64,000 bases of DNA from Ottowia massiliensis (GCF_900240305.1 NZ_LT964854.1:248001-312000); one strand, 5' to 3'. Numbered from the stretch's first letter, positions 23,648 through 33,251 are shown. The notes: generated by a model not told the origin, from the sequence alone. Translations and numbers: made by a program.

Positions 23648-25414
23648 TCAGGCCTTGACTTTCACGTAGCGCCCCGGAGCCGGTTCAATGGGCTTGCGGC
23701 CATAGCTGGCAGGCGCGGGCACCTGCTTGCCAGCGTGGGCGGCCAGCCATGCAGACCAGTCGGGCCACCAGCTGCCGGGGTGTTCGGTAGCGCCTTCCAG
23801 CCATTGGTCCACGTCGGCAGGCAACTGGCCGTCTTCGCGCAGCCAGTAGTTGCGCTTGTTGGCCTGGGGCGGGTTGATCACGCCGGCGATGTGGCCGGAA
23901 GCGCCCATCACGAAACGCCGCTCGCCGGGCAGCGCCTGCGCGCTGGCGTAAGCGCCGCCGATGGGCACGATGTGGTCTTCGCGCGAGCCATACACGTAAA
24001 ACGGCACATGCAGCTTGCGCAAGTCGACTTTTTCGCCGCACACGGTGAGCTTGCCGGGCTTGACAAGGTTGTTTTCCAGATAGGTGTTGCGCAGATACCA
24101 GGCGTAGAAGGGGCCGGGCAGGTTCGTGGAGTCGCTGTTCCAGTACAGCAGGTCAAACGGGGGCGGCGTTTCGCCCTTGAGGTAGTTGCCCACCACGTAA
24201 TTCCAGACCAGATCGTTGGGCCGCAAAAAGCTGAAAGTGCTGGCCAGTTCCTTGCCCTTGAGCAGGCCGCCCTTGCCCATCTGCAATTCGCGGAACTGCA
24301 CGGAAGGCTCGTCGATGAACACATCCAGCACGCCCGTGTCGCCAAAGTCCACCAGCGTGGTCAGCAGCGTGACGCTGGCCACGGGGAAGGCGCTCTTGCG
24401 GCCCTTGGCCTTGGCGTGCCGCGCCGTCAGCACCGCCAGCGCCGTGGTCAGCAGCGTGCCGCCCACGCAAAAGCCCAGCGCGTTGATTTGCTCCGCGCCC
24501 GTGATGTCGCGCACCTGCTCGATGGCGGTGATGACGGCCTGCTCGATGTAGTCGTCCCACGTTTTTTGCGCCAGCGATTCGTCGGCGTTGCGCCAGCTCA
24601 CCACGAAAGTGCGGTTTCCTTGTGCCACGGCGTAGCGCACGAAGGAGTTGTCGGGCTGCAAATCCAGGATGTAGAACTTGTTGATGCACGGCGGCACGAT
24701 GAGCAGCGGCTTTTCATGCACTTTTTCCGTCAGCGGTTTGTATTCGAGCAGCTGGAACAGCTCGTTTTCAAACACCACGGCGCCCTCGGTCGTGGCCACG
24801 TTGCGGCCCACTTCAAACTGGCTCTCGTCAGTCATCGACATATGGCCTTGCTGAATGTCGCGCACCATGTTCGCCAGGCCCTGCGCCAGACTCTGCCCTT
24901 GCGTTTGCAGCGCCTTTTGCTGCGCTTCGGCATTGAGGGCCAGAAAGTTGCTCGGCGCGGCCGCCGCAATCCACTGCTCGGTGGCAAAACGCAGGCGCGC
25001 CTTGGATTTGGCGTCGCCCTCGGCGGCGTCGGCCAGCGCCATCAGCGTGCGGGCGTTGAGCAGGTACAGCGCCGCCGTCCAGGCCGCCACCGGGTTCTGC
25101 TTCCAGGCTTCGCCCTTGAAGCGGCGGTCCTTGATTTCAGGCGGCGCTTGCAGGCTGCGGTTCCACAGCGCCGTGGCTTCCTTCATGTACTCGTCCTGCA
25201 ACTCGCGCAGTTTTTCCGGCGCAAAGCGCAACACCGGCATGGCGGGCGGCAGCGGATTGGGCGCGTCGCCCTGCTGCAATGACTGCACGGCTCTGGCCCA
25301 GTCGCCCATCCAGTCGCTTTGCCAGGGCATTTTGAAAATGGGCGCGAACGGCTGCGTCTGTCCCATCCAGGGCCACGCGCCAAAAGACGCAAAAGGGTTC
25401 GAAGGCTGAGCCAT
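23648..25414 (-). CDS. phaC: Class I polyhydroxyalkanoate synthase
   Basis: 588 residues. Polymerizes hydroxyacyl-CoA into PHA at the granule surface. The N-terminal domain (about 1-200) is typical of class I. The alpha/beta-hydrolase core has the PhaC-type nucleophile elbow GFCVGG with catalytic Cys, followed by the Asp (YGSREDHIVP) and His (GASGHIAGVINPP). WRNADESLAQKTWDDYIEQAV is a class I signature. A strong AAGGAGG Shine-Dalgarno sits 7 nt before the ATG. Transcribed with phaB. Confidence 0.97.
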   Translation of the reverse strand: MAQPSNPFASFGAWPWMGQTQPFAPIFKMPWQSDWMGDWARAVQSLQQGDAPNPLPPAMPVLRFAPEKLRELQDEYMKEATALWNRSLQAPPEIKDRRFKGEAWKQNPVAAWTAALYLLNARTLMALADAAEGDAKSKARLRFATEQWIAAAAPSNFLALNAEAQQKALQTQGQSLAQGLANMVRDIQQGHMSMTDESQFEVGRNVATTEGAVVFENELFQLLEYKPLTEKVHEKPLLIVPPCINKFYILDLQPDNSFVRYAVAQGNRTFVVSWRNADESLAQKTWDDYIEQAVITAIEQVRDITGAEQINALGFCVGGTLLTTALAVLTARHAKAKGRKSAFPVASVTLLTTLVDFGDTGVLDVFIDEPSVQFRELQMGKGGLLKGKELASTFSFLRPNDLVWNYVVGNYLKGETPPPFDLLYWNSDSTNLPGPFYAWYLRNTYLENNLVKPGKLTVCGEKVDLRKLHVPFYVYGSREDHIVPIGGAYASAQALPGERRFVMGASGHIAGVINPPQANKRNYWLREDGQLPADVDQWLEGATEHPGSWWPDWSAWLAAHAGKQVPAPASYGRKPIEPAPGRYVKVKA

Positions 25415-25686
25415 GCAATTACCTCCTTGTCAAAAGTGCGGTCTACAGCAAGGCCAATGTAAGCGGGAACGCGCGCTTCGGCTATGGGATAAAACCCTTC
25501 ATGCAAAGACGCGCCAGATTGACGGAAATCAATGCGTGCAAGCAGCGGCCATGCAGGTTCCTCTCCATCGCCGCAAAGGGCGGGCGGCGCTTTGTTGCGG
25601 CGCTTTCAAAGCCTGCCCGCAGCCAAGTCCCGAAGCGCGCCGCAAGCCCGGAGCGGGCGGCCCGCTGCCTGCCAGACAGCATCAAT

Positions 25687-25772
25687 AACAGGAGCAAAAA
25701 TAGCGGGGGGTCAAATACCGCCTTGCGCAATCTCCACTAGGACATATTGCTATGGATAGAGGAGCAAAAATA
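25687..25772 (-). repeat. Family A dispersed repeat, copy 7
   Basis: Reverse copy: ACAGGAGCAAAAAT, TACCGCCTTGCGCAA, core CCACTAGGACATATTGCTATG, right end AGGAGCAAAAAT. The preceding 270 bp (25415-25686) hold the phaC promoter region and no gene I can support. Confidence 0.8.
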
Positions 25773-25779
25773 AGGGGCA

Positions 25780-25877
25780 GACAACGCCGCATCCCCGCCG
25801 CCTGCGGCTTGCCATTCCGAACCGTTTTCTCGCACTTGCGGCCAGGCGGCGGGCCAGCTTTCTGAACAGGCGCTCAA
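25780..25877. repeat. Family B fragment next to family A copy 7
   Basis: CCGCCTGCGGCTTGCCATTCC, TCTCGCACTTGCGGCC and the right end TTTCTGAACAGGCGCTC resemble the right half of the full elements. It touches the stop codon region of the minus-strand nnrD gene. Confidence 0.5.
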
Positions 25878-27391
25878 GGACGCAGGCGGCGGGCCAGTTC
25901 GCCTGCCGTCAGGGACTGAAGGGCGGGCCAGTCATCAGCCAGCGCGCCATGCTGCCAGGCGGCCTGGCAGGCGGCAGGCCAGGGGTGTGCGCCTGCGGCC
26001 AGGCGGGCGCCAATCAGGCCGGCCAGCACATCGCCCGTGCCGGGCGTGGCCAGGCGGGCATTGCCGGTGGGGTTGATGCACGGCGGCTGCCCGGGCGCGG
26101 CGATGACGGTGCCGGAGCCTTTGAGAACAACGACGGCATCCAGCCGCGCGGCCAGCGTGCGTGCGGCGGCCAGCCGGTCTTGCTGCACGGCGCTGGCGCT
26201 GCTGCCAAGCAGGCGCGCAGCCTCCAGCGGGTGCGGGGTGAGCACGGTCGCATGGCCTTTGGCGCCGCGCTGGCGCACGGCGGCCTGCAAAGCCGTGCTG
26301 GCCGCCAGGGCATTGATCGCATCGGCATCCAGCACCAGGCGCGGGCAGGCGCGCAGCACCGCCGGCAGCACGGCTTGCACGGCCTGGCCGCCGCCACAGC
26401 CGCACACGGCGGTGATGGCGCGCAGCTCCAGCGCCGAAAAGCGGCGCAGCATCAGCTCCGGCTCCGGCAGCGCCGCCCAGGCGGCAGGCGCTGGCTCGCC
26501 TGCGTCAGCCAGCGGGCAGACATACACGCGCCCCGCGCCCGCGTGCAAAGCGGCGCTGGCAGCCAGCCAGGCCGCGCCTGTCATGGCCGTGCCGCGCGCA
26601 GCGCTGCACTCGCCGCCAATCACGGCCACATCGCCAAAACAGCCCTTGTGGCTGGCATGAGGGCGGCAGGCGGCGGGCGGCACCGGCGCGGCAGGCTGGG
26701 CGCCCAGCCAGGCGGCAGGCGGCTCGCCAGCGGGCAGGGCGGCGGGCGCGCCCAAGTCGTCAAACCACACCATGCCGCAGGCATCGCGCCCATGCGCGGT
26801 GAAAAGCCCCGGCTTGGCCGTGAGCAGCGTGAGCGTGTGGCGCTCGGCCCGTGGCGCAGGCAAGGGCTGGGCCATGTGGCCGGTATCGGCGTTGAGACCT
26901 GTGGGCACATCCAGCGCCAGCACGCGGGCGGCGCTGGCATGCATGTGCGCCAGCCAGCCGGCCATGCGCCCTTCGGGCGGGCGGGTAGCGCCTATGCCCA
27001 GCAGCGCGTCCACGCACAAGTCTTGCGCGCCCAGCCCGGCAGGCGGCTCATCCGTAAAGAGCACGCCAGCGGCGCGCGCGCGCTGCAGCGAGCAGCGCGC
27101 ATCGGGCGGCAAGCGCTCTTCTTCGCCCAGCCAGCTCACCACCGGGCGCATGCCCCAGGCGTGCAGATGCATGGCGGCTTCCAGCCCGTCGCCGCCGTTG
27201 TTGCCAGGGCCGCAGGCCAGCCAGATCACGCGCGCATGAGGCGCCAGCGCCAGCGCCAGCCGCGCGGCAGCCAGCCCCGCGCGCTGCATGAGCGTGTGCG
27301 CCGCAAGGACCTGCATGGCCGCATGCTCCATCCGGCGCGTGGCAGCCACGCTGTGAAGCGGCAAAGGAGTCTGGCGGGTGATGCGGAACAT
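25874..27391 (-). CDS. nnrD: Bifunctional NAD(P)H-hydrate repair enzyme (epimerase/dehydratase)
   Basis: 505 residues, fusing the YjeF_N epimerase (about 1-210; substrate loop CGPGNNGGDGLEAA and DALLGIGATRP) to the ADP-dependent dehydratase (about 240-505; KGCFGDVAVIGG, TPHPLEAARLL, INPTGNARLATPGTGDVLAGLIGA). It repairs hydrated NADH/NADPH. Size and order match YjeF of other proteobacteria. Standalone on the minus strand; upstream is a family B element. Confidence 0.93.
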   Translation of the reverse strand: MFRITRQTPLPLHSVAATRRMEHAAMQVLAAHTLMQRAGLAAARLALALAPHARVIWLACGPGNNGGDGLEAAMHLHAWGMRPVVSWLGEEERLPPDARCSLQRARAAGVLFTDEPPAGLGAQDLCVDALLGIGATRPPEGRMAGWLAHMHASAARVLALDVPTGLNADTGHMAQPLPAPRAERHTLTLLTAKPGLFTAHGRDACGMVWFDDLGAPAALPAGEPPAAWLGAQPAAPVPPAACRPHASHKGCFGDVAVIGGECSAARGTAMTGAAWLAASAALHAGAGRVYVCPLADAGEPAPAAWAALPEPELMLRRFSALELRAITAVCGCGGGQAVQAVLPAVLRACPRLVLDADAINALAASTALQAAVRQRGAKGHATVLTPHPLEAARLLGSSASAVQQDRLAAARTLAARLDAVVVLKGSGTVIAAPGQPPCINPTGNARLATPGTGDVLAGLIGARLAAGAHPWPAACQAAWQHGALADDWPALQSLTAGELARRLRP

Positions 27392-27499
27392 GAAATCTCC
27401 GGTTCAAAGGCTGCGAAAGCCTGATTCTGGCAACGCCAGGAAGCGAAGGCGCCCATTTCTGCGCTTCAAAGGCGATAGCGGCTAACCCAGTCTGCTCTA

Positions 27500-27674
27500 A
27501 GAACCTGTTCAAAATCCGTCCGTGGGTGCGAAAAGTGCGAACTCGGACGCCCGTGGGCCTTGCACATCCTCCTCGCCGGGCTGCAATTGGGCAGCAAGAC
27601 CCGCCAGCGGCTTGCGCCTTGCGGCCCATCACGATTTCGCACTTTTGCCTCTTGCAGCCAAGCCCTGAACAAAC
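27500..27674. repeat. Full-length family B element
   Basis: Best example of the family. Left end GAACCTGTTCAAAATCCGTC leads to GGGTGCGAAAAGTGCGAA. The right end, read in reverse complement, is TTTGTTCAGGGCTTGGC, then AAAAGTGCGAA. The termini are thus imperfect inverted repeats of about 40 bp around a GC-rich centre containing CCTCGCCGGGCTGCAA and TGCGCCTTGCGGCCCAT. Confidence 0.7.
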
Positions 27675-27790
27675 TCCGGATGCAGCGAAAAAAGCCCGGA
27701 GCGCAGACGCAAAAGCCGACGGCGCCGGGCGCGGCTTCTTGGGCGGACGCGCCTGCATCCTGGCAAGGCTCGATGTGACAATCCGCGCCC

Positions 27791-29896
27791 ATGAATCTTT
27801 TGTTTGACGAAGCGGGCAAATTTCTTGCGGGCCGCATTCTTTCGGAGGCCGAGGCATCGGCGCAGGTGGAGCTGGACTCGGGCAAGCGGGTGAAAGTCAA
27901 GGCGGCCAATCAGCTTTTGCGTTTTGACAAACCCGCGCCCGCCGATTTACTGGCGCAGGCGGGCGAAATGGCGGCGCAAGTGGAGCTGCCGCTGGCCTGG
28001 GAATTCGCGCCGGAAGACGAATTCGGCTTTGCCGCGCTGGCGGCCGATTACTTTGGCGGCGCGCCCGGCGCGGCAGAGCAGGCGGCCATGCTGATGGCGC
28101 TGCATGGCGCGCCGCACTACTTTCGCCGCGCGGGCAAAGGGCGCTTTCGCAAGGCCGCCGCCGACATCGTCGCGCAGGCGCTGGCGGCCATCGAAAAGAA
28201 AAAGCAGATTGCCGCGCAAGTGAGCGCCTGGGCGGCCGAGCTGGCGGCCGGGCGCTGCCCGGCGGAAATCGAAGCGCAGCTCTACAAAATCTTGTTCAAG
28301 CCCGACAAAAACGCGCCCGAATACAAGGCCGTGGTGGAAGCGGCGCGCGCCACGCAACTGGCCCCGCTGGAGCTGCTGAAGAACGCGGGCGCCATCGCCT
28401 CGGCCTACCAGTTTCACTGGCAGCGCTTTTTGTTCGAGCACTTTCCCAAAGGCACGCAATTTCCGCCGCAGGCGCTGGCCGCTGCGCTGGCGCCCGCAAA
28501 TGACTTGCCGCTGGCTGGCGTGCAGGCGTATTCCATTGACGACTCGCAAACCACCGAAATTGACGACGCGCTCTCCGTCGAGGGACTGGGCAGCGGGCAA
28601 GTCACGCTGGGCATCCACATTGCTGCGCCGGCGCTGGCCCTTGCGCCCGGCGACGTGCTGGACGGCGTGGCGCGCGCGCGCCTGTCCACCGTTTACATGC
28701 CCGGCCACAAAATCACCATGCTGCCCGACAGCGTGGTCGCCGCCTGCACGCTGGACGCGGGCCAGGCCAGCCCGGCAGTCTCGCTCTACGTCACGCTGGA
28801 CGAAGCCACGCTGGAAATCCAGCGCCACGAAACCCGGCTGGAGCGCGTGGCCGTGGCCGCCAATTTGCGGCATGACCGGCTGGACGGCCTGATCACCGAA
28901 GAATGGCTCACTGCTCCCGCCCAAACACAAGACGAACCACAGGACCAACAGCCGCCCGGGCTGCCCATGCCGCGCCAGACGCTGGCCTTCCTCTACCGCC
29001 TGGCGCTGCACCTGAAAGCCCAGCGCGAAGCCGTGCGCGGCAAGCCCGAAAACTTCAGCCGCCCCGACTACAGCTTTGCGCTGGAAGGCACAGACGGCGT
29101 GGCCGCCCCTGCCCTGCCCACCGGCAGCGAGCGCGTGCGCATCACCCAGCGCCAGCGCGGCGCGCCGCTGGACTTGATCGTGGCCGAAGCCATGATCCTG
29201 GCCAACAGCACCTGGGGCCAGTGGCTGGCCAGCCTGGGCGTGCCCGCCATCTACCGCAGCCAGGCCAGCCTGGCGCCCGGCATCAAGGTGCGCATGGGCG
29301 TCAAGGCCCTGCCGCACGCGGGCATCGGCGTGCCCAGCTACGCGTGGAGCACCTCGCCGCTGCGCCGCTATGTGGACTTGGTGAACCAGTGGCAGCTCAT
29401 CGCCTGCGCACGCCACGGCGCCACCGCCGCGCTGGCCGCGCCTTTCAAACCCAAAGACGCGCAGCTGTTCGCCATCATCAGCGCCTTTGACGCCGCCTAC
29501 ACCGCCTACGCGCAAAACCAGGCCGCCATGGAGCGCTTCTGGACGCTGCAATACCTGCGCCAGAACGCCATCACCCACCTCACCGCCAGCGCCCTGCGCG
29601 AGCAAGCTGGCGGCGCGTGGCTGGTGCGCGCCGAAGAACTGCCGCTGACCCTGACCGTGATGGGCACCGGCGGCATGGCGCGCGGCTCGCTCGTGCGTGT
29701 GAAGCTCGGCCACATCGACGACATCGCGCTGGACGTCAGCGGCAGCGTGACCGAAGTGCTCAGCGCATCGCCTGCCAGCGCCCCGCCGGAAGCCGAAGAC
29801 GAGGCCGAAGAAGCCGGCGCCGGCCCCATCGCCATTGCCGTTGATCTGGCCGATGGCGATGGCGAACCAGCCCCGGGCGTGGCTGCGGCAGGCTGA
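27791..29896 (+). CDS. RNB-domain exoribonuclease (RNase II/R family)
   Basis: 701 residues. The N-terminal part (about 1-245) is divergent. The RNB catalytic domain starts at YSIDDSQTTEIDDALSVE, with the Mg-binding aspartates characteristic of RNase II/R. Further RNB blocks are YMPGHKITMLPDSV, EAMILANSTWGQWLASLGVPAIYRSQ and the SYAWSTSPLRRYVDLVNQWQL segment with the conserved R-R-Y. An acidic C-terminal tail replaces a clear S1 domain. 3'-5' RNA degradation is the family role. The start at ATG 27791 keeps the conserved MNLLFDEAGKFLAGRIL. tonB follows 56 bp downstream. Confidence 0.88.
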   Translation: MNLLFDEAGKFLAGRILSEAEASAQVELDSGKRVKVKAANQLLRFDKPAPADLLAQAGEMAAQVELPLAWEFAPEDEFGFAALAADYFGGAPGAAEQAAMLMALHGAPHYFRRAGKGRFRKAAADIVAQALAAIEKKKQIAAQVSAWAAELAAGRCPAEIEAQLYKILFKPDKNAPEYKAVVEAARATQLAPLELLKNAGAIASAYQFHWQRFLFEHFPKGTQFPPQALAAALAPANDLPLAGVQAYSIDDSQTTEIDDALSVEGLGSGQVTLGIHIAAPALALAPGDVLDGVARARLSTVYMPGHKITMLPDSVVAACTLDAGQASPAVSLYVTLDEATLEIQRHETRLERVAVAANLRHDRLDGLITEEWLTAPAQTQDEPQDQQPPGLPMPRQTLAFLYRLALHLKAQREAVRGKPENFSRPDYSFALEGTDGVAAPALPTGSERVRITQRQRGAPLDLIVAEAMILANSTWGQWLASLGVPAIYRSQASLAPGIKVRMGVKALPHAGIGVPSYAWSTSPLRRYVDLVNQWQLIACARHGATAALAAPFKPKDAQLFAIISAFDAAYTAYAQNQAAMERFWTLQYLRQNAITHLTASALREQAGGAWLVRAEELPLTLTVMGTGGMARGSLVRVKLGHIDDIALDVSGSVTEVLSASPASAPPEAEDEAEEAGAGPIAIAVDLADGDGEPAPGVAAAG

Positions 29897-29952
29897 AAAA
29901 AGGCCGGAAAGCAGCGCGGCGGCCACCGGTAACAAATGGATAATCCCGCCCC

Positions 29953-30825
29953 GTGAATCTCGACCGTCTCAAATCCCTCTCCACGCTGCAATGGGCGCTG
30001 ATCGTCTCGGTGCTCATCCATGCCAGCCTGCTCACCATCCGCTTCGTCAATCCTGAAGGCTTCCGGCGCGTGTTCGAGGATTTGCCGCTGGAGGTCATCC
30101 TCGTCAATGCCCGTGGCGACGAAGCGCCCGCCAAGGCCCAGGCCATTGCCCAGGCCAACCTGGCTGGCGGCGGCGACAGCCCCCTGCCCGACGTGCGCGC
30201 CACCACCCCCCTGCCCCCTGCCTTGCAGGCCATGCTGGGCGACGCCGCCACCGAAGAAGCCCAGCGCCAGATCGAATCCATGCGCGAGCAGCAAAACCGC
30301 CTGCTCGACCAGCTGCGAAAACAAGTGGCCGCGCTGCCCAAGCCTTCGCCCGACAAGCCCAAAAACGACCCCGACGTGATCGAGCAGGAAGAGCGCCGCA
30401 AGCACCTGTCGCAAATGCTGGCCGAAATCGAACGCGCGGTGAAAGAAGAAAACTCCCGCCCCAAAAAGCGCTTCATCAGCCCCGCCACGCGCGAGGAGAT
30501 GTACGCCCTTTATTACGACACCGTGCGCCGCAAGATCGAAGCGCGCGGCACCAGCAACTTTCCGGAAATCAATGGCCGCAAGCTCTACGGCGAGCTGACC
30601 ATGATGATCACCGTGAACCATGATGGCCGCGTGTTCGACACCGAAGTCGTCGAGTCTTCCGGCAGCCGCCACCTCGACCGCCTGGCCGAAGCCATCGCCC
30701 AATCTTCCGGCCCCTTCGAGTCCTTCGGCCTGACCATGCGCAACCGCGCCGACCAGCTCATCATGGTCTCGCGCTTTCGCTTCACGCGCGACGAACGCCT
30801 GCAAACACAGCTGCTGGGCAATTGA
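29953..30825 (+). CDS. tonB: Energy transducer TonB
   Basis: 290 residues from a GTG start. An N-terminal TM anchor (LQWALIVSVLIHASLLTIRFV) is followed by a long periplasmic spacer with predicted coiled coil (QIESMREQQNRLLDQLRKQVAAL, ERRKHLSQMLAEIERAV) instead of the usual Pro-rich segment. The C-terminal TonB fold covers about 195-290 (YYDTVRRKIEARGTSNFPEINGRKLYGELTMMITVNHDGRVFDTEVVESSG). Couples proton motive force to receptors such as the BtuB-like protein. No exbBD nearby. Confidence 0.85.
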   Translation: MNLDRLKSLSTLQWALIVSVLIHASLLTIRFVNPEGFRRVFEDLPLEVILVNARGDEAPAKAQAIAQANLAGGGDSPLPDVRATTPLPPALQAMLGDAATEEAQRQIESMREQQNRLLDQLRKQVAALPKPSPDKPKNDPDVIEQEERRKHLSQMLAEIERAVKEENSRPKKRFISPATREEMYALYYDTVRRKIEARGTSNFPEINGRKLYGELTMMITVNHDGRVFDTEVVESSGSRHLDRLAEAIAQSSGPFESFGLTMRNRADQLIMVSRFRFTRDERLQTQLLGN

Positions 30826-30892
30826 CGGCTTGGCATGGCTGGTTTGCGAGCAGTCTGTCTTCCCAGCCTCATCGATCCGGACAGCGGCAGAA

Positions 30893-30986
30893 AATTAGCT
30901 CATCTATTAATAGCAAACTCTTCAAGTTTCACTAGGACCTCAACGTTTTTTCATGCTTTCAATCTGCTTTTTTTCTAATAGCAAAC
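30893..30986. repeat. Family A repeat, degenerate or mosaic copy 8
   Basis: Contains AATTAGCTCATCTATTAATA (like a forward left end) next to TTTCACTAGGACCTCAACG (a reverse core), and later TCTGCTTTTTTTCTAATAG. The two halves are in opposite orientation, so it looks like a rearranged copy. Confidence 0.5.
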
Positions 30987-31127
30987 AGCCGGCCAGCTCC
31001 CCGTACATGCCGCCGCCCGCCGCGAGGCGGCTATAGCGTTTCGCTAAACGGCGGTTTTAGAATCCGCTGCTTTCAAGCCCGCTTGGCTCCCCACATTCAA
31101 CAAGGAACGGGAAAGGCACATCTGGTT

Positions 31128-31211
31128 ATGACACCGCGAACCCGCCCGCACGCCATCTGCGCGGCCCTTGCATGCACGGGCCGCAAGAAACGCCGGTTCG
31201 CGCGCGCCTGA
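31128..31211 (+). CDS. Possible leader peptide upstream of thrS
   Basis: 27 codons, ATG at 31128, ending 17 nt before the attenuator stem, with weak upstream AAGG. It has three Thr codons and a basic run (GRKKRRFARA). A hairpin GCGGCCC / GGGCCGC at 31161-31184 lies within it and could compete with the terminator. Composition does not clearly point to Thr sensing, so the call is tentative. Confidence 0.25.
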   Translation: MTPRTRPHAICAALACTGRKKRRFARA

Positions 31212-31228
31212 ATCACTTGCCGAAACCC

Positions 31229-31258
31229 AAAAGCGCGGGCCTGCTGCCGCGCTTTTTT
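31229..31258 (+). terminator. Terminator/attenuator in the thrS leader
   Basis: Stem AAAGCGCGG / CCGCGCTTT with loop GCCTGCTG and a run of six T, only 26 nt before the thrS ATG and after a leader of about 200 nt. It would stop most transcripts unless antitermination occurs, so conditional expression of the translation operon is likely. Confidence 0.8.
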
Positions 31259-31284
31259 ATTGCCCGAAAGAAAAGAGAACGCTC

Positions 31285-33201
31285 ATGACCCACCCCGTCC
31301 GCATCACCCTTCCCGACGGCTCGCAACGCGAATATCCCGGCCCCGTCTCCGTGGCTGAAGTCGCCCAGTCCATCGGCCCCGGCCTGGCCCGCAACACGCT
31401 GGCAGGCCGCGTGGACGGCAAACTGGTGGACGCCTGCGACGTGATTGACCACGACGCCCGCCTGCAAATCATCACGCCCAAAGACAAAGACGGCGTGGAC
31501 ATCATCCGCCACTCCTGCGCGCATTTGGTCGGCCACGCCGTCAAGCAGCTTTATCCCACCGCCAAAATGGTGATCGGCCCGGTTATCGAAGAAGGCTTTT
31601 ATTACGACATCGCCTACGAGCGCCCATTCACGCCGGAAGACGTGGCCGCCATTGAAAAACGCATGAAAGAGCTGATTGCGCAGGATTACGACGTGATCAA
31701 GAAAATGACGCCGCGCGCGGAAGTCATTCGCGTTTTTCAGTCACGCGGCGAAGATTACAAATTGCGCCTGATTGACGACATGCCCAATGAAAAGGCGATG
31801 GGCCTGTATTTTCATCAGGAATATGTGGACATGTGCCGCGGCCCGCACGTGCCCAATACCCGCTTTCTCAAGGCATTCAAATTAACCAAACTGGCAGGAG
31901 CCTACTGGCGCGGCGATGCCAAAAACGAACAATTGCAGCGCATTTACGGCACGGCCTGGGCCGATAAAAAAGACCTCGACGCTTATATCAAGCGCATGGA
32001 AGAGGCCGAAAAGCGCGACCACCGCCGGCTGGGACGCGAGCTGGATTTGTTCCATATTGACGAGCACTCGCCCGGCACCGTGTTCTGGCACCCCAAAGGC
32101 TGGATCATCTGGCAGGAAGTGGAGCAGTACATGCGCCGCGTTTACCGTGAAAACGGCTATCAGGAAGTCAAAGGCCCGCAAATCCTGGACAAATCGCTTT
32201 GGGAAAAAACAGGGCACTGGGACAAATACCGGGAAAACATGTTCACCACCGAAAGCGAAAAGCGCGACTACGCGCTCAAGCCCATGAACTGCCCCGGCCA
32301 CATCCTGATTTTCAAACAGGGCGTGAAAAGCTACCGCGATTTGCCGCTGCGCTACGGCGAATTCGGCGCCTGCCACCGCAACGAGCCTTCCGGCGGCCTG
32401 CACGGCATCATGCGCGTGCGCGCTTTCACGCAGGATGACGGGCACATTTTCTGCTCCGAAGACCAGATTCAGTCTGAAGTAACGGCCTTCACCACGCTGC
32501 TGCAAAAGGTTTACAGGGATTTTGGTTTCGACCACATCATCTACAAACTCTCCACCCGCCCCGAAAAACGCATCGGCAGCGACGAAAGCTGGGACAAGGC
32601 TGAAAACGCGCTGGCCGAAGGACTGCGCGCCTCAGGCTGCGAATTCACTTATCTGCCTGGCGAAGGCGCTTTTTACGGCCCGAAAATCGAATACACGCTC
32701 AAAGACGCCATTGGCCGCGAATGGCAATGCGGCACGATCCAGGTCGATCCCAACCTGCCGGAGCGGCTGGACGCCGAATATGTGGGCGAAGACGGCGCGC
32801 GCCACCGCCCCATCATGCTGCATCGCGCCATTGTGGGCAGTCTGGAGCGTTTCATCGGCATTCTCATTGAACAGCACGCAGGCGCCATGCCCGTCTGGCT
32901 GGCGCCGGTGCAAGTGGTCGTCACCGGCATTACCGATGCGCAAGCTGATTACGTGGAATATGTGGCCGCAACGCTGCGTGAGCGCGGTATTCGGGTGCAA
33001 ACCGATCTCCGCAACGAAAAAATCACCTATAAAATACGCGAGCATTCGCTGCAAAAACCGCCCTTTATCCTCGTCGTCGGCGACAAGGAAAAAGAGGCCA
33101 AAACCGTGGCGGTGCGCGGCAGGGGCAATGCCGATCTGGGCGTCATGCCGCTGCAAGCTTTTGCCAGCCGCGTATTGCAGGACATTGCAGCAAAAAGCTG
33201 A
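31285..33201 (+). CDS. thrS: Threonine-tRNA ligase
   Basis: 638 residues. TGS domain (about 1-61; ITLPDGSQREYPGPVSVAEVAQSI), editing domain with HSCAHLVGHAVKQLYP, class II catalytic core (motif 2 RHRNEPSGGLHGIMRVRAFTQDD-like: CHRNEPSGGLHG), zinc ligands in MNCPGHILIF and HRAIVGSLERFIGILIEQHAG, and the C-terminal anticodon-binding domain. The start MTHPVRITLP matches the family; the longer in-frame start at 31168 would run through the attenuator. First gene of the thrS-infC-rpmI-rplT-pheST cluster. Confidence 0.98.
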   Translation: MTHPVRITLPDGSQREYPGPVSVAEVAQSIGPGLARNTLAGRVDGKLVDACDVIDHDARLQIITPKDKDGVDIIRHSCAHLVGHAVKQLYPTAKMVIGPVIEEGFYYDIAYERPFTPEDVAAIEKRMKELIAQDYDVIKKMTPRAEVIRVFQSRGEDYKLRLIDDMPNEKAMGLYFHQEYVDMCRGPHVPNTRFLKAFKLTKLAGAYWRGDAKNEQLQRIYGTAWADKKDLDAYIKRMEEAEKRDHRRLGRELDLFHIDEHSPGTVFWHPKGWIIWQEVEQYMRRVYRENGYQEVKGPQILDKSLWEKTGHWDKYRENMFTTESEKRDYALKPMNCPGHILIFKQGVKSYRDLPLRYGEFGACHRNEPSGGLHGIMRVRAFTQDDGHIFCSEDQIQSEVTAFTTLLQKVYRDFGFDHIIYKLSTRPEKRIGSDESWDKAENALAEGLRASGCEFTYLPGEGAFYGPKIEYTLKDAIGREWQCGTIQVDPNLPERLDAEYVGEDGARHRPIMLHRAIVGSLERFIGILIEQHAGAMPVWLAPVQVVVTGITDAQADYVEYVAATLRERGIRVQTDLRNEKITYKIREHSLQKPPFILVVGDKEKEAKTVAVRGRGNADLGVMPLQAFASRVLQDIAAKS

Positions 33202-33251
33202 ATGCCTGCGCGCCGCCGCTTTTCATTCCTTTCATTTCTGAGGTAATCGCC

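Noticed and set aside
25415..25686. Small open frames upstream of phaC on both strands
   Set aside because: No Shine-Dalgarno, no protein motif, and they overlap each other in several frames as expected for GC-rich intergenic DNA.
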